From: an uncultured Shinella sp.
Lineage (GTDB): Bacteria; Pseudomonadota; Alphaproteobacteria; Rhizobiales; Rhizobiaceae
DNA: 15,586 bases
Direction of reading: 5' to 3'
Assembly: GCF_946479415.1 (NCBI RefSeq)
Contig: NZ_CAMLFY010000112.1
Span: forward strand, 1-15,586
In this document: positions 6,292 through 13,847 of the stretch, one piece after another
Layout of the letters: each line of letters opens with the position of its first letter
Position numbering within the stretch: the first letter of the stretch is position 1
The notes under the pieces: generated by a model
Database searches by the model: none
What the model was told of the DNA's origin: nothing
Seen by the model: only the letters and a program-made list of their open reading frames with translations
Translations under genes and position numbers: made by a program

Positions 6292-6336
6292 AAACCGCCG
6301 GACATGACCTCAAAAGTCTCTCCGGCGGTTTTCTTT
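6292..6336 (+). terminator. Rho-independent terminator after the DUF1127 pair
   Basis: AAACCGCCGGA (6292-6302) pairs perfectly with TCCGGCGGTTT (6321-6331) around an 18-base loop. The run TTTTCTTTT follows directly. It ends five bases before the stop codon of the convergent GNAT gene and could serve both sides. Confidence 0.88.
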
Positions 6337-6341
6337 TGGGC

Positions 6342-6935
6342 TCAGATCATCGGGATCGCGGGCGCGACCGTGTTCGGCAGGATGCCCGTCAGCCGTGGAT
6401 CGTCGAAGACCTCGATCTGGCGCCGCACCGGCGTGAAGCCCGAGCGGATGTAGAAATCCAGCGCCTGCGGTGAATCGAGCGTGCAGGTATGCACCCAGAA
6501 CCGCGTGAGCCCCGGCCGGGACCAGGCGCGCGCAATCGCCCGGTTCATCAGCCAGCGCCCCGTTCCCTTTCCGATAACAGAGGACGTCAGCCCGAAGAAG
6601 GCCAGTTCGCCCACCCCCTCCTCACGGAAATCGAGTTCCAGCAGCCCCTCGCCGCGCCCGTCCTTCATGACGGCATAGACCTCGACATCGGGGTGATGGA
6701 CGATGGCGGCAAGGTCGCTTTCCGGCATGGCGAGGCGCGAGGCCCAAAGCCATTCGGTGCCGATACGCCGGTAGAGATCGCGATACCAGGCGATATCGAC
6801 CTTTTCCATGCGTTGAAGGGTTATGCCGGGCTGTTCGGGATCCGCGCGACCGGCCGGCGGCGCCGGCATTTCAAGGCAGGTCACCACGGCGGCGAGCTTG
6901 CCCGCCGGCACATCCGAATATCCATCTGGCAGCAT
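6342..6935 (-). CDS. GNAT-family N-acetyltransferase
   Basis: The product is 197 residues from ATG 6935, where AAGGA lies 8 bases upstream. An ATG at 6944 is in frame but has its Shine-Dalgarno almost on top of it. The acetyl-CoA binding motif is clear: VIGKGTGRWLMNRAI (about residues 120-134), after the beta-4 strand GVGELAFFGLTSS. It is followed by the motif B strand-helix TRFWVHTCTLDSPQALDFY and SGFTPVRR. The acceptor could be a small molecule or a protein N-terminus; the sequence does not tell. The gene diverges from a GlxA-type regulator across about 300 bases, which may control it. Confidence 0.88.
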   Translation of the reverse strand: MLPDGYSDVPAGKLAAVVTCLEMPAPPAGRADPEQPGITLQRMEKVDIAWYRDLYRRIGTEWLWASRLAMPESDLAAIVHHPDVEVYAVMKDGRGEGLLELDFREEGVGELAFFGLTSSVIGKGTGRWLMNRAIARAWSRPGLTRFWVHTCTLDSPQALDFYIRSGFTPVRRQIEVFDDPRLTGILPNTVAPAIPMI

Positions 6936-6963
6936 TGCGATCATCCTTCGAAATTCCGCTCCG

Positions 6964-6992
6964 TATCTGGCTACCGGGACGCTTCTTGTCAA
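6964..6992 (-). promoter_or_regulatory. Weak candidate promoter for the GNAT gene
   Basis: On the minus strand, a consensus TTGACA (6987-6992) is followed after 17 bases by CAGATA (6964-6969), about 30 bases upstream of the start codon. The -35 is perfect and the -10 is poor, so this is tentative. Confidence 0.35.
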
Positions 6993-7063
6993 ACGGGAAC
7001 ATAGACGCGTTGCACGCCGGATCGCTTGTCGCAATCGGACGAGGCTGCTGGCGAGGTCGCAAA

Positions 7064-7079
7064 TGTGCTGCAATGCACA
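7064..7079. promoter_or_regulatory. Short palindrome in the GNAT/GlxA control region
   Basis: TGTGC-TGCAAT-GCACA is a 5-bp inverted repeat, flanked by A on the left and A/T on the right. It lies near the middle of the roughly 300-bp divergent region and could be an operator. Confidence 0.3.
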
Positions 7080-7109
7080 ATCGCCATAATTCTGCCGGAA
7101 GCCCCTGAC

Positions 7110-7137
7110 ATTTCAGTGCTGCGGCGTCGATTTCAGT
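7110..7137. promoter_or_regulatory. Direct repeat ATTTCAGT with 20-bp period upstream of the GlxA-type regulator
   Basis: ATTTCAGT occurs at 7110-7117 and 7130-7137, 20 bp apart. That is about two helical turns on the same face. Same-orientation half-sites with this spacing are the usual target layout of AraC-type regulators, and an AraC-type gene begins about 100 bases downstream. Confidence 0.42.
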
Positions 7138-7233
7138 CGTAACCATCCTCTTTCGTGTCGCAAAAGTACTAGCGCAGTGACTGTTCTCCCTGCGACCATC
7201 GCGACATTCCGACCTCCAGTGTGGACATGAGTG

Positions 7234-8241
7234 ATGAACAAGCAAAACGTCAAGAAGCGCTCTCTCGTTTTCTTCCTCGTGCCCAACTTCTCGATGCTGC
7301 CGTTCTCGGCGGCCATCGAGACGCTGCGCATCGCCAACCGCATGCTGGGCTACGAAGCCTATACCTGGCGCCTCGCCTCGACGGATGGACAGCAGGTGCT
7401 CTCCTCCAGCGGCATCGGCATCGAGGTCAATTCCTCGCTTGCCGACGAGCGCAAATATCTCGGCGGCGAAAACCGCCCCTCCATGGTGCTGGTCTGTTCG
7501 GGCATCTATGTCGAGGATTTCTCGAACAAGTCGGTCAATGCCTGGCTGCGCGAAGTCTATAACCGCGGCATCGCGGTCGGCTCGCTCTGTACCGGCGCCC
7601 ATGTTCTCGCCCAGGCCGGCCTGCTCTCGGGCAAGCGCTGCGCCATCCATTGGGAAAACCTGCCCGGTTTCGCCGAAGCCTATCCGCAGGCCGACGTCTA
7701 TGCCGACCTCTACGAAATCGACAGCAACATCTACACCTGCGCCGGCGGCACCGCATCGCTCGACATGATGCTGAACCTGATCGACCAGGATTTCGGCGAA
7801 AACCTCGTCAACCGTGTCTGCGAACAGGCGCTGACGGACCGCGTGCGCGGCCCGCATGACCGCCAGCGCCTGCCGCTGCGCGCCCGCCTCGGCGTGCAGA
7901 ACGCCAAGGTGCTGTCGATCATCGAGCTGATGGAAGGCAACCTGTCCGAGCCGCTGTCGCTTCTGGAGATCGCCGATAGCGCCGATCTCTCGCGCCGCCA
8001 GATCGAGCGCCTGTTCCGCCAGGAAATGGGCCGCTCACCCGCCCGCTACTATCTCGAAATCCGGCTCGACCGGGCGCGCCACCTGCTCGTCCAGTCCTCC
8101 ATGCCGGTCGTGGAAGTGGCTGTCGCCTGCGGTTTCGTCTCCGCCTCGCACTTCTCCAAGTGTTACCGCGAACTCTACAACCGCTCGCCCCAGCAGGAGC
8201 GCGCCGAGCGCAAGCTGACGCTGTCGGCCATCGCACGCTGA
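7234..8241 (+). CDS. GlxA-family transcriptional regulator (DJ-1/PfpI-like domain plus AraC-type HTH)
   Basis: The product is 335 residues from ATG 7234; a GTG directly before it (7231) is equally possible, and the Shine-Dalgarno is weak. The N-terminal class I glutamine amidotransferase-like domain (about 8-190) keeps the nucleophile-elbow Cys119 in VGSLCTGAH and the His139 of CAIHWE. In this regulator family the domain senses ligand rather than acting as an enzyme. The C-terminal AraC domain has two HTH units, LSLLEIADSADLSRRQIERL (about 241-260) and MPVVEVAVACGFVSASHFSK (about 290-309), then YRELYNRSPQ. Relatives such as GbdR and CdhR control betaine and carnitine breakdown, so a link to the corrinoid methyl-transfer operon 3.5 kb away is possible but unproven. 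Likely targets are itself and the divergent GNAT gene. Confidence 0.9.
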   Translation: MNKQNVKKRSLVFFLVPNFSMLPFSAAIETLRIANRMLGYEAYTWRLASTDGQQVLSSSGIGIEVNSSLADERKYLGGENRPSMVLVCSGIYVEDFSNKSVNAWLREVYNRGIAVGSLCTGAHVLAQAGLLSGKRCAIHWENLPGFAEAYPQADVYADLYEIDSNIYTCAGGTASLDMMLNLIDQDFGENLVNRVCEQALTDRVRGPHDRQRLPLRARLGVQNAKVLSIIELMEGNLSEPLSLLEIADSADLSRRQIERLFRQEMGRSPARYYLEIRLDRARHLLVQSSMPVVEVAVACGFVSASHFSKCYRELYNRSPQQERAERKLTLSAIAR

Positions 8242-8264
8242 TCGAATGTGAGGAAATGCAGCGT

Positions 8265-8283
8265 CCCCGCCCTTCCGGCGGGG
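8265..8283. terminator. GC-rich hairpin between convergent genes
   Basis: CCCCGCC (8265-8271), loop CTTCC and GGCGGGG (8277-8283) form a perfect 7-bp stem. It lies between the stop of the GlxA-type regulator and the stop of the diguanylate cyclase gene on the other strand. There is no T-tract on the plus strand and only a weak one on the minus strand. Confidence 0.55.
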
Positions 8284-8284
8284 A

Positions 8285-9613
8285 TCAGCTTGCCAGGGCG
8301 CTCATCAGCGACAGTTCGGAGAACACCCGGTTCCTACCGGCATGTTTGGCCATGTAGAGGAACTGGTCGGCGGCATTCAGATAGTTATCGAAGGTTTCCC
8401 GCTCGGCGATGACGGCAAGGCCGGCCGACACGGTGATGGTCAGTGCCTCGCCATCCGCGATGATCGGCTGGGCCGCAAGCTCGCTGCGCAGCCGTTCGCA
8501 ATAATCGAGCGCCTCTTCCAGCGACAGGCCATGGAAGATGATGCCGAACTCTTCGCCACCAAGACGCGCCAGAAGATGCTGATCGCTGATCCGGTGCTTG
8601 AGACGCCGGGCGACCGCCTTCAGCACGACATCGCCGACCTCGTGGCCATAGGTGTCGTTGAGACGCTTGAAATGGTCGATGTCGAGAATGGCGATCGACA
8701 TGGGCTCGCCGCGCCGCACCGCCTGATCGACGAGCCGCGGGCCGGCCTCGAAGAAATAGCGCCTGTTGTAGATATCGGTAAGATAGTCCCGCGCGGCGAT
8801 GCGGTGCAGCGACTGAACGCGCTTCTGGATCGCGGCGACGTGGAAAATACGGCTGTTGAACTCTTCCTCGAGGAAAGGCTTCTGGATGTATTCGTCGCCG
8901 CCTGCACGCAGGAAACGAGCGGCGACCATGCGGTCGGTCGCCGTCGAGAGACCGACGACCCGCACGGTATCATCGCCATGGCGCTGGCGGATTTCCTCCA
9001 GCAACGAGAAGCCGTCCATATCGGAGAGGTCGAGATCGCAGACGACCATGTCGATGCCGCTGTTTGCATCGAGCGCCTCAAGCGCCGCAGCCCCACTCTC
9101 GACCGCCGTGATCTGAAAGCGCTGTTTTGCAATCAGGTTCACCTGTTTCTGCAGGCTTTCCGGATCGGAATCGACGACGAGAACGCGTGTCTTGCCGCTG
9201 GTGAGGATACGGTCGACAGCAAGCACCAGCTGCTGCATGGCCGCGGGGCTGTCCTTCACGACATAGTCGAGCACGTTTTTGGCGAGGATCTGGTCACGCG
9301 TCGCATCGCTGAACGAGCCGGTGAAGACCAGAGGCGCGATGCCCTTGGAAATCACATAGTCGAGCGCCTCGCAATTGGGCGCATCGGGAAGATTGAGGTC
9401 GAGAACGGCAAGCGCGAATTCGGGCGCATCGCCCTGAAAGATGGTGCGCACGGCCGCCATGCTCGGGCAGTGGGTGACCGAGAGACCGAGTTCCTTCTCC
9501 AGGCGATATTTGAGCGCCGTGGAGAACATGCGCGAATCCTCCACGAGCAGCACGTGCTGGCCGGAATGGCGCAGAAATGCAGGCCCTCGTTGCGGATTTG
9601 AATCCACGTCCAC
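8285..9613 (-). CDS. Tandem-receiver diguanylate cyclase (REC-REC-GGDEF, PleD-like)
   Basis: The product is 442 residues from a GTG with AGGA 10 bases upstream. It makes cyclic di-GMP from two GTP in the cytoplasm, gated by receiver domains. REC1 (about 20-136) has a full acidic pocket: Glu25-Asp26, phosphoacceptor Asp72, Thr98 and Lys120. REC2 (about 143-260) keeps Asp148, Asp193, Ser223 and Lys245, but the second acidic-pair position is Ser149. The GGDEF domain (about 275-435) has DIDHFKRLNDTYGHEVGD and the active-site loop GGEEF (352-356), so catalysis is expected. The canonical RxxD product-inhibition positions are Ser343 and His346; an Arg341/Asp344 pair lies two residues too early. PleD itself has the same REC-REC-GGDEF order. 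The gene lies 138 bases after a paralogue lacking the GGDEF domain. I do not give the symbol pleD because orthology is not shown. Confidence 0.92.
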   Translation of the reverse strand: MDVDSNPQRGPAFLRHSGQHVLLVEDSRMFSTALKYRLEKELGLSVTHCPSMAAVRTIFQGDAPEFALAVLDLNLPDAPNCEALDYVISKGIAPLVFTGSFSDATRDQILAKNVLDYVVKDSPAAMQQLVLAVDRILTSGKTRVLVVDSDPESLQKQVNLIAKQRFQITAVESGAAALEALDANSGIDMVVCDLDLSDMDGFSLLEEIRQRHGDDTVRVVGLSTATDRMVAARFLRAGGDEYIQKPFLEEEFNSRIFHVAAIQKRVQSLHRIAARDYLTDIYNRRYFFEAGPRLVDQAVRRGEPMSIAILDIDHFKRLNDTYGHEVGDVVLKAVARRLKHRISDQHLLARLGGEEFGIIFHGLSLEEALDYCERLRSELAAQPIIADGEALTITVSAGLAVIAERETFDNYLNAADQFLYMAKHAGRNRVFSELSLMSALAS

Positions 9614-9751
9614 CCGTCCACTATCCTGATTTTATTGTTCCCGTCGGCATGCATTACAAACCACCGGTTTTACCAAGTGGTTAATCTCGCAAGAAATATC
9701 TAACGCAACGTGAGGGACAGATCTGGGTGAAGTTTTCCACCCGGCTGATTT

Positions 9752-10579
9752 TCACGCTTTCTGGCGCTGCTGCGCTGTCTTGATCTGGGTCAGAGTATCC
9801 AGGTTCTGGTTCACGCGGCAGTAGAATTCCTCGTCAATGAAAGGACGCATGATGAAGTCGTTGCCGCCGGCTTTCAGAAAGCGCGCGGAAAGCAGCCGAT
9901 CCGTCGAGGACGACACGCCGATAATGCGCAGCTGGTGTGAGCCGGTCGTGCCGCGAACACGCCGCGTCAACTCGAAACCGTCGATGTCGGGCATGTTATA
10001 GTCGGTAATCATCAGAGCGATGTCGGGATTGGCCTTGAGCAAAGCCAGCGCCGTCGCGCCGTTCTCGGCCACGCTGACGCGGAAATTGTAGCGCTTGAGA
10101 CGCGTCGAAAGCAGAGCACGCGCCGTCGCGCTGTCATCGACGATCAGCACGTGATGCTGGTGATTGGTGAGAAAACGGCAGACGGATTCCGCCAGCATGT
10201 CGATCGCGAAGACATTGTCCTTCAGGATATAGTCGACGATTTCCTTGGAGAGCAGCTGGTCGCGCGTCGTCTGCTGGAACGTTCCGGTAAAGACGATCGT
10301 GGGAATGCTGAGATCGACGAGGTAGTTCAGGGCCTCGCCCTTCTCCGCACCCGGCAGGTTTATATTCGAAATCGCCAGCGTGATCTTGTCGGTGGACTTG
10401 TCATAGGCGAGCTCGAGCTCTTCGAAGCTGCGGCATATCTCGACATCCAGGTCGAAAAGCTCCTTCAGCCGCTTCGATATCATGGACGTGAAGACATTCG
10501 AGTCTTCCGCAACAAGAATACGATGATGCGAGAGAGACGCGCCGGAATACTGCATTCCGGAAATGCCGATGAACGCCAT
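9752..10579 (-). CDS. Tandem-receiver response regulator (REC-REC), paralogue of the adjacent cyclase
   Basis: The product is 275 residues from ATG 10579, with GAAGG 7 bases upstream; 27 further in-frame codons upstream look non-coding. It has no output domain beyond two receivers. It is colinear with the first 260 residues of the downstream REC-REC-GGDEF protein, with no length change between the key sites. REC1 keeps Glu25-Asp26, Thr98 and Lys120 but has Asn72 in ISNINLPG where the phosphoacceptor Asp should be, so it cannot be phosphorylated there. REC2 has Asp148-Asp149, Asp193 (ITDYNMPDIDG) and Ser223, but the invariant Lys is Arg245 (FIMRPF). A role as a phosphate-responsive adaptor or heterodimer partner of the cyclase is inferred from the pairing. 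The gene order on the minus strand places it first. Confidence 0.9.
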   Translation of the reverse strand: MAFIGISGMQYSGASLSHHRILVAEDSNVFTSMISKRLKELFDLDVEICRSFEELELAYDKSTDKITLAISNINLPGAEKGEALNYLVDLSIPTIVFTGTFQQTTRDQLLSKEIVDYILKDNVFAIDMLAESVCRFLTNHQHHVLIVDDSATARALLSTRLKRYNFRVSVAENGATALALLKANPDIALMITDYNMPDIDGFELTRRVRGTTGSHQLRIIGVSSSTDRLLSARFLKAGGNDFIMRPFIDEEFYCRVNQNLDTLTQIKTAQQRQKA

Positions 10580-10704
10580 GATATGCCTTCGTAAAGTGAA
10601 TGTTCCCCAAGCTAAGGCGTAACCGCAACCCTTTGCGAAAGCGTTAAATTTAGAGAGCATGAAAAAGCGTAGCAGCGTTCCTTTCCGCAGTCCTTTTTTT
10701 CTCC

Positions 10705-10739
10705 GGCCAAAAAGAAACAGCGCGGAATTTCTTCCGCGC
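10705..10739 (-). terminator. Rho-independent terminator after the small CxxxC exported protein gene
   Basis: On the minus strand GCGCGGAA and TTCCGCGC form a perfect 8-bp stem with a GAAA tetraloop (plus-strand 10720-10739), followed by TGTTTCTTTTT. It lies 25 bases after the stop codon at 10765. Confidence 0.85.
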
Positions 10740-10764
10740 CGCTCTCGAAACCATCGTTAGGTGC

Positions 10765-11028
10765 TTACTTGACCGAGGCCGAGCCGCCCTGGATTTCGAC
10801 ATCCTCGCCGCCGTTCAGCGCGATGCGGTCGCCGTTCGGCAAGGTCACGAAACATCCCGTGGGGCAGATCGTTTCCGTCGAGCCGGGTTCGAGCGCGATC
10901 TCGGCGCGGTTGCCGCCCTCCACGACGACCAGAACCTGCGTATCGGCGTCCTTGTTGGTAACGGTGGCAGCCACGGCCGGAGCGGTCATCGCAGCCGACA
11001 CGAGCAGCATCATGATCATTCGCTTCAT
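10765..11028 (-). CDS. Small exported hypothetical protein with CPTGC motif
   Basis: The product is 87 residues from ATG 11028; in-frame ATGs a few codons later are possible. The frame upstream of 11028 is open but shows no signal peptide. The first 20 residues (MKRMIMMLLVSAAMTAPAVA) are a clear Sec signal. The mature 66 residues look like a small beta-sandwich: TVTNKDADTQVLVVVEGGNR, AEIALEPGSTETIC, then PTGCFVTLPNGDRIALNGGEDVEIQGG. Cys55 and Cys59 flank PTG and probably form a disulfide; CxxxC is not the thioredoxin CxxC motif. I recognise no named family. The gene lies 133 bases downstream of the MscS-type channel gene on the same strand and ends in its own strong terminator. It may be transcribed alone from a region with an inverted repeat at 11071-11088. 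Confidence 0.75.
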   Translation of the reverse strand: MKRMIMMLLVSAAMTAPAVAATVTNKDADTQVLVVVEGGNRAEIALEPGSTETICPTGCFVTLPNGDRIALNGGEDVEIQGGSASVK

Positions 11029-11070
11029 TTTCGCCCGGCGCCAAGCGCCGCCCCTGTTCACAAGCCCGGA

Positions 11071-11088
11071 AGGAACACTATCGTTCCT
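11071..11088. promoter_or_regulatory. Inverted repeat upstream of the CPTGC protein gene
   Basis: AGGAAC-ACTATC-GTTCCT has perfect 6-bp arms around a 6-bp spacer, 43 bases upstream of the start codon. On the minus strand the spacer reads GATAGT, the same hexamer proposed as -10 for the first DUF1127 gene. A repressor site over the promoter is a reasonable guess; no good -35 is visible. Confidence 0.35.
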
Positions 11089-11124
11089 CCAGCGGATTTG
11101 CATCACGTTTTATGCGGGGGCGGC

Positions 11125-11150
11125 TGAATGCAGCGTGAATGCGGCATTCA
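11125..11150. repeat. TGAATGC direct and inverted repeat cluster
   Basis: TGAATGC occurs at 11125-11131 and 11136-11142, and its complement GCATTCA at 11144-11150. Either copy can pair with the inverted one. The cluster stands 11 bases after the MscS-type gene's stop codon on the minus strand. It could be a weak 3' hairpin or a binding site. Confidence 0.35.
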
Positions 11151-11161
11151 TGTGCCGGAAA

Positions 11162-13636
11162 TCAGGCCTCGGGCTCGTCTTGCGCCTTCGGGCGGCGGCG
11201 GGAAGCGACGGGTTTGGCGACCTTTTCCGTCGCCTGTTCGAGCAGAGACGTAATCAACTCCGCGCCTTCGGGTGAAATCTTGATCGGCACTTCCGGTGCG
11301 GCCGGTCCGCCGATGGCGATTTCTTCCGCGCGAAACCGTTCAAGGATGGCGGTGCGCAGATCAGACTTCACGCCCGTGCCGTTCAGGATATCGGCAAGAT
11401 ACCCCCTCACCTCGAAGTCCAGCGTGGCGGACGAAAAGGCCTGAAAGACGATCACGGGTTCGGGATTGCGCAGAAGGCCCTGCTGGGCACGAACGACCTC
11501 GCCAAGGATATCCTGGATACGGCGCGGGTCGTTGCTGGCATGAACGCTGAGCGCGATCTCGACGCGGCCGAGCTTATTGCGATGCGTCCAGTTGCCGACC
11601 TGGCCGTTGATAAGCACGGAGTTCGGCACGATGACCGTCTGGCGCTGGAAGGTCTCGATCTCGGTTGCACGCACGGAAATGCGACGCACGAACCCTTCCG
11701 TCGTTCCGGCCACCACCCAGTCGCCGACCTTGAAGGGACGTTCGGCGAGCAGGATCAAGCCGGAGACGAAGTTCGACACGATGTTCTGGAGGCCAAAACC
11801 GATACCCAGCGAGAGCGCACCGGCGACGAGCGCGAGGCTGGAGAGATTGATGCCCGCTGCCGATATGCCGACAAGGCCGGCAATGGCGACACCGGCATAA
11901 CCGACCGCGGTGCGAACGGAGTTGCGCACGCCCGCATCGACCTGGCTGCGCGCCAGCACGTTTCCATCGACCCATTTCTGGAACCAGCGCGTAACGATGA
12001 AGCCAAGCGCGAAGAGCACGATGCCGGCGAGGATGCCGACCAGCGAAATGGTAATGCTGCCGATGCGGATTTCCGTAAAAATCCGGTAGGCCCAGGATTC
12101 GATGTCGGCGACCTGAAAGCCCCATTGCAGGAGCACCAGCGGCACGAAGCAGACGAAGATCAGCAGATAGATGGCAAGCCCTGCCGCAAGACCGATCTGG
12201 TCGAGCGCCACCGGGCTGAGGCCGAAGCGCTGCTCCAGCCGCTTGCCGACGCTCGTGGCGCCAAAGGCATCCGGCGCGGAAACCGCACGTCCCGAAAGGA
12301 AACCGATATACATCGTCACCACGATCGCGCCCGTTACGACGATCTGCGTCGCGACGAACCGCGCCATGCCGACATAGCCCAGCAACGACGAGAAGATCAG
12401 GCCGAGCCCCGTGAGGATGAGCATCACGAAGATCGAGCGCGGCCACGGACGGCCCGGCGAATTCGGCGCTTCACCCTGATGCAGCACGGGCCGGATGAAA
12501 GCCGTCACCAGCAGAAGCGCACCAATGATGAGCGAGGCGAAGAAGCTTTTGACGACGGTCAGAACGACGGGCGAGCCGAGCACCTCGCTGATCGAGCCCA
12601 GGAAATAGTCCGCACCGTTGACGATCGCCATGCTGAAGATCGAGAGCCACAATAGCTGCGCGCCGCGGTCGGAGACCCGCATCAGGCGCCAATGCCCGTC
12701 GGCGGGCGACAATACGGCATTTGCCAGCTGCCCGACGAAATAGACGGCGACCATCACGCCGAGCGCGATGGCGACCAGCGGCGCGATATCCGAACGCAGG
12801 ACGTTGAACGTATCCAGAAAGAAATAACTGGCGCCGGCAAAGGCGCTCGCCGCCATGGTGGGCAGGATGGTCGACCAGAAGGCGACGGAGAGACGCGTGA
12901 TATAGTGCGGTTTCTCCTGCTGCGCGGCGCGGGTGATGTAAGGCGAAAACAGACGATAGCTGCCGGACAAAAGCACGAGCGCTGCCATCAGCGACAGGGC
13001 GACGGCGCCGAAAAGTTGCGCACGCTTGAACTTCCAGACGAATTGCAGCCAGGCCGTGACCGTTCGGCCAAGCGTCGCCGTTTCGTCCATGACGGCACCC
13101 GACGCCTCGGTAAAGAGATCCGTGTTGATGTCAGTGCGCTTCAGGATCGCATCGGTGAAAAGCTGGCGGCGGATTTCCGTGATGCGATTGGAAAGCTTCG
13201 TCGCCTCGATGGAGAGGTTTTCGGCCTCCCCCGTCAGCGCATTGATCTCATTGCGTTCGGCAGCAAGCTTCTTGCGCTCTTCCTTGACGACATCGGCCTC
13301 GGGCGGCGCGCCTTCCGGCGGCGGATCGCCAAGCTCCGTCTGGCGTGCCTTGATCGCCTCCAGGCGGGGACGCGTCGCGACGGAGATCGCAAGGATCGTC
13401 CGGTTCAACGTCTCGGCTTCGACCTTCAGCGCCACGAGGCGCGCATCGTCATCCTGCGCCTTGTCCACGCGCTCGCGAATGCCGTCCAGCTGTCTGCCGG
13501 CCTTGTCGAGATCGGTGTTGGCCTGTTCGAGCTGCGTCGTATCGGTGGCGGGCGCGGCAGCCGTCTGTGCCGCGACGGGTGATGCCGCAAGCAGCAGGAC
13601 AGCAAGAAGGATGGAAACGAGACGGGAGATCGGCAC
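11162..13636 (-). CDS. Large MscS-family mechanosensitive channel (DUF3772-MscS)
   Basis: The product is 824 residues from GTG 13636, chosen because GAGGA lies 7 bases upstream and a signal peptide (residues 1-24, ending SPVAAQ) then begins at once; 27 further in-frame codons upstream look non-coding. A periplasmic, Glu/Lys/Arg-rich coiled-coil segment follows (about 30-170, DUF3772-like), then about eleven membrane segments between residues 210 and 640. The pore helix is the MscS signature LSLGIGFGLQNIVSNFVSG near residue 615, continuing into LAERPFKVGDWV. The cytoplasmic beta and alpha-beta domains hold VRRISVRATEIETFQRQ and VPNSVLINGQVGNWT. Such channels open under membrane tension to release solutes on osmotic downshock. 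The basic C-terminus (ASRRRPKAQDEPEA) is outside the known fold. Compared with the 286-residue E. coli MscS, this is one of the large, multi-helix members. Confidence 0.93.
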   Translation of the reverse strand: MPISRLVSILLAVLLLAASPVAAQTAAAPATDTTQLEQANTDLDKAGRQLDGIRERVDKAQDDDARLVALKVEAETLNRTILAISVATRPRLEAIKARQTELGDPPPEGAPPEADVVKEERKKLAAERNEINALTGEAENLSIEATKLSNRITEIRRQLFTDAILKRTDINTDLFTEASGAVMDETATLGRTVTAWLQFVWKFKRAQLFGAVALSLMAALVLLSGSYRLFSPYITRAAQQEKPHYITRLSVAFWSTILPTMAASAFAGASYFFLDTFNVLRSDIAPLVAIALGVMVAVYFVGQLANAVLSPADGHWRLMRVSDRGAQLLWLSIFSMAIVNGADYFLGSISEVLGSPVVLTVVKSFFASLIIGALLLVTAFIRPVLHQGEAPNSPGRPWPRSIFVMLILTGLGLIFSSLLGYVGMARFVATQIVVTGAIVVTMYIGFLSGRAVSAPDAFGATSVGKRLEQRFGLSPVALDQIGLAAGLAIYLLIFVCFVPLVLLQWGFQVADIESWAYRIFTEIRIGSITISLVGILAGIVLFALGFIVTRWFQKWVDGNVLARSQVDAGVRNSVRTAVGYAGVAIAGLVGISAAGINLSSLALVAGALSLGIGFGLQNIVSNFVSGLILLAERPFKVGDWVVAGTTEGFVRRISVRATEIETFQRQTVIVPNSVLINGQVGNWTHRNKLGRVEIALSVHASNDPRRIQDILGEVVRAQQGLLRNPEPVIVFQAFSSATLDFEVRGYLADILNGTGVKSDLRTAILERFRAEEIAIGGPAAPEVPIKISPEGAELITSLLEQATEKVAKPVASRRRPKAQDEPEA

Positions 13637-13740
13637 GGGCCATCCTCGGTGAACAGAAACAGGCGACGCATCGCAACCAGGCGATTCCGCTCCCCTTCTA
13701 GCCATGATTGCGGCCATTTTAAACCAGCCGGCGCCTGTTG

Positions 13741-13847
13741 CTAGAGCATTTCCAGCCGAAGCGAGTTCGCTTCGGCGTCGGATAATGCGGTAAAAACAAA
13801 ATCCTAGAGCATTTCCGGTGAATCGGAGTTCACCGAAAATGCTCTAG
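13741..13847. repeat. Rhizobial-type palindromic intergenic repeat (CTAGAGCATTT element)
   Basis: CTAGAGCATTTCC occurs at 13741-13753 and again at 13804-13816; the inverted end AAATGCTCTAG closes the element at 13847. Two hairpins are visible. One is GCCGAAGCG-AGTT-CGCTTCGGC. The second spans 13804-13847, with about 18 paired bases, one mismatch and a 6-base loop. The outer ends form 11-bp terminal inverted repeats. From memory, similar CTAGAGCATTT elements are scattered between genes of Rhizobiaceae chromosomes. There is no transposase; it looks like a non-autonomous or REP-like element, and it may also terminate transcription. Confidence 0.75.

Noticed and set aside
8342..9601. 419-codon plus-strand frame opposite the diguanylate cyclase
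   Set aside because: The cyclase on the minus strand has complete REC and GGDEF motifs; the opposing frame has no recognisable domain and typical shadow composition.
9725..9742. GGGTG/CACCC hairpin between the two receiver genes
   Set aside because: Only 5 bp with an 8-base loop and no T-tract; too weak to call a terminator, so the two genes may be co-transcribed.
11540..13582. Two long plus-strand frames opposite the MscS-type gene
   Set aside because: The Asp/Arg/Glu/His-rich translations mirror hydrophobic membrane segments on the other strand, and there is no plausible ribosome binding site.
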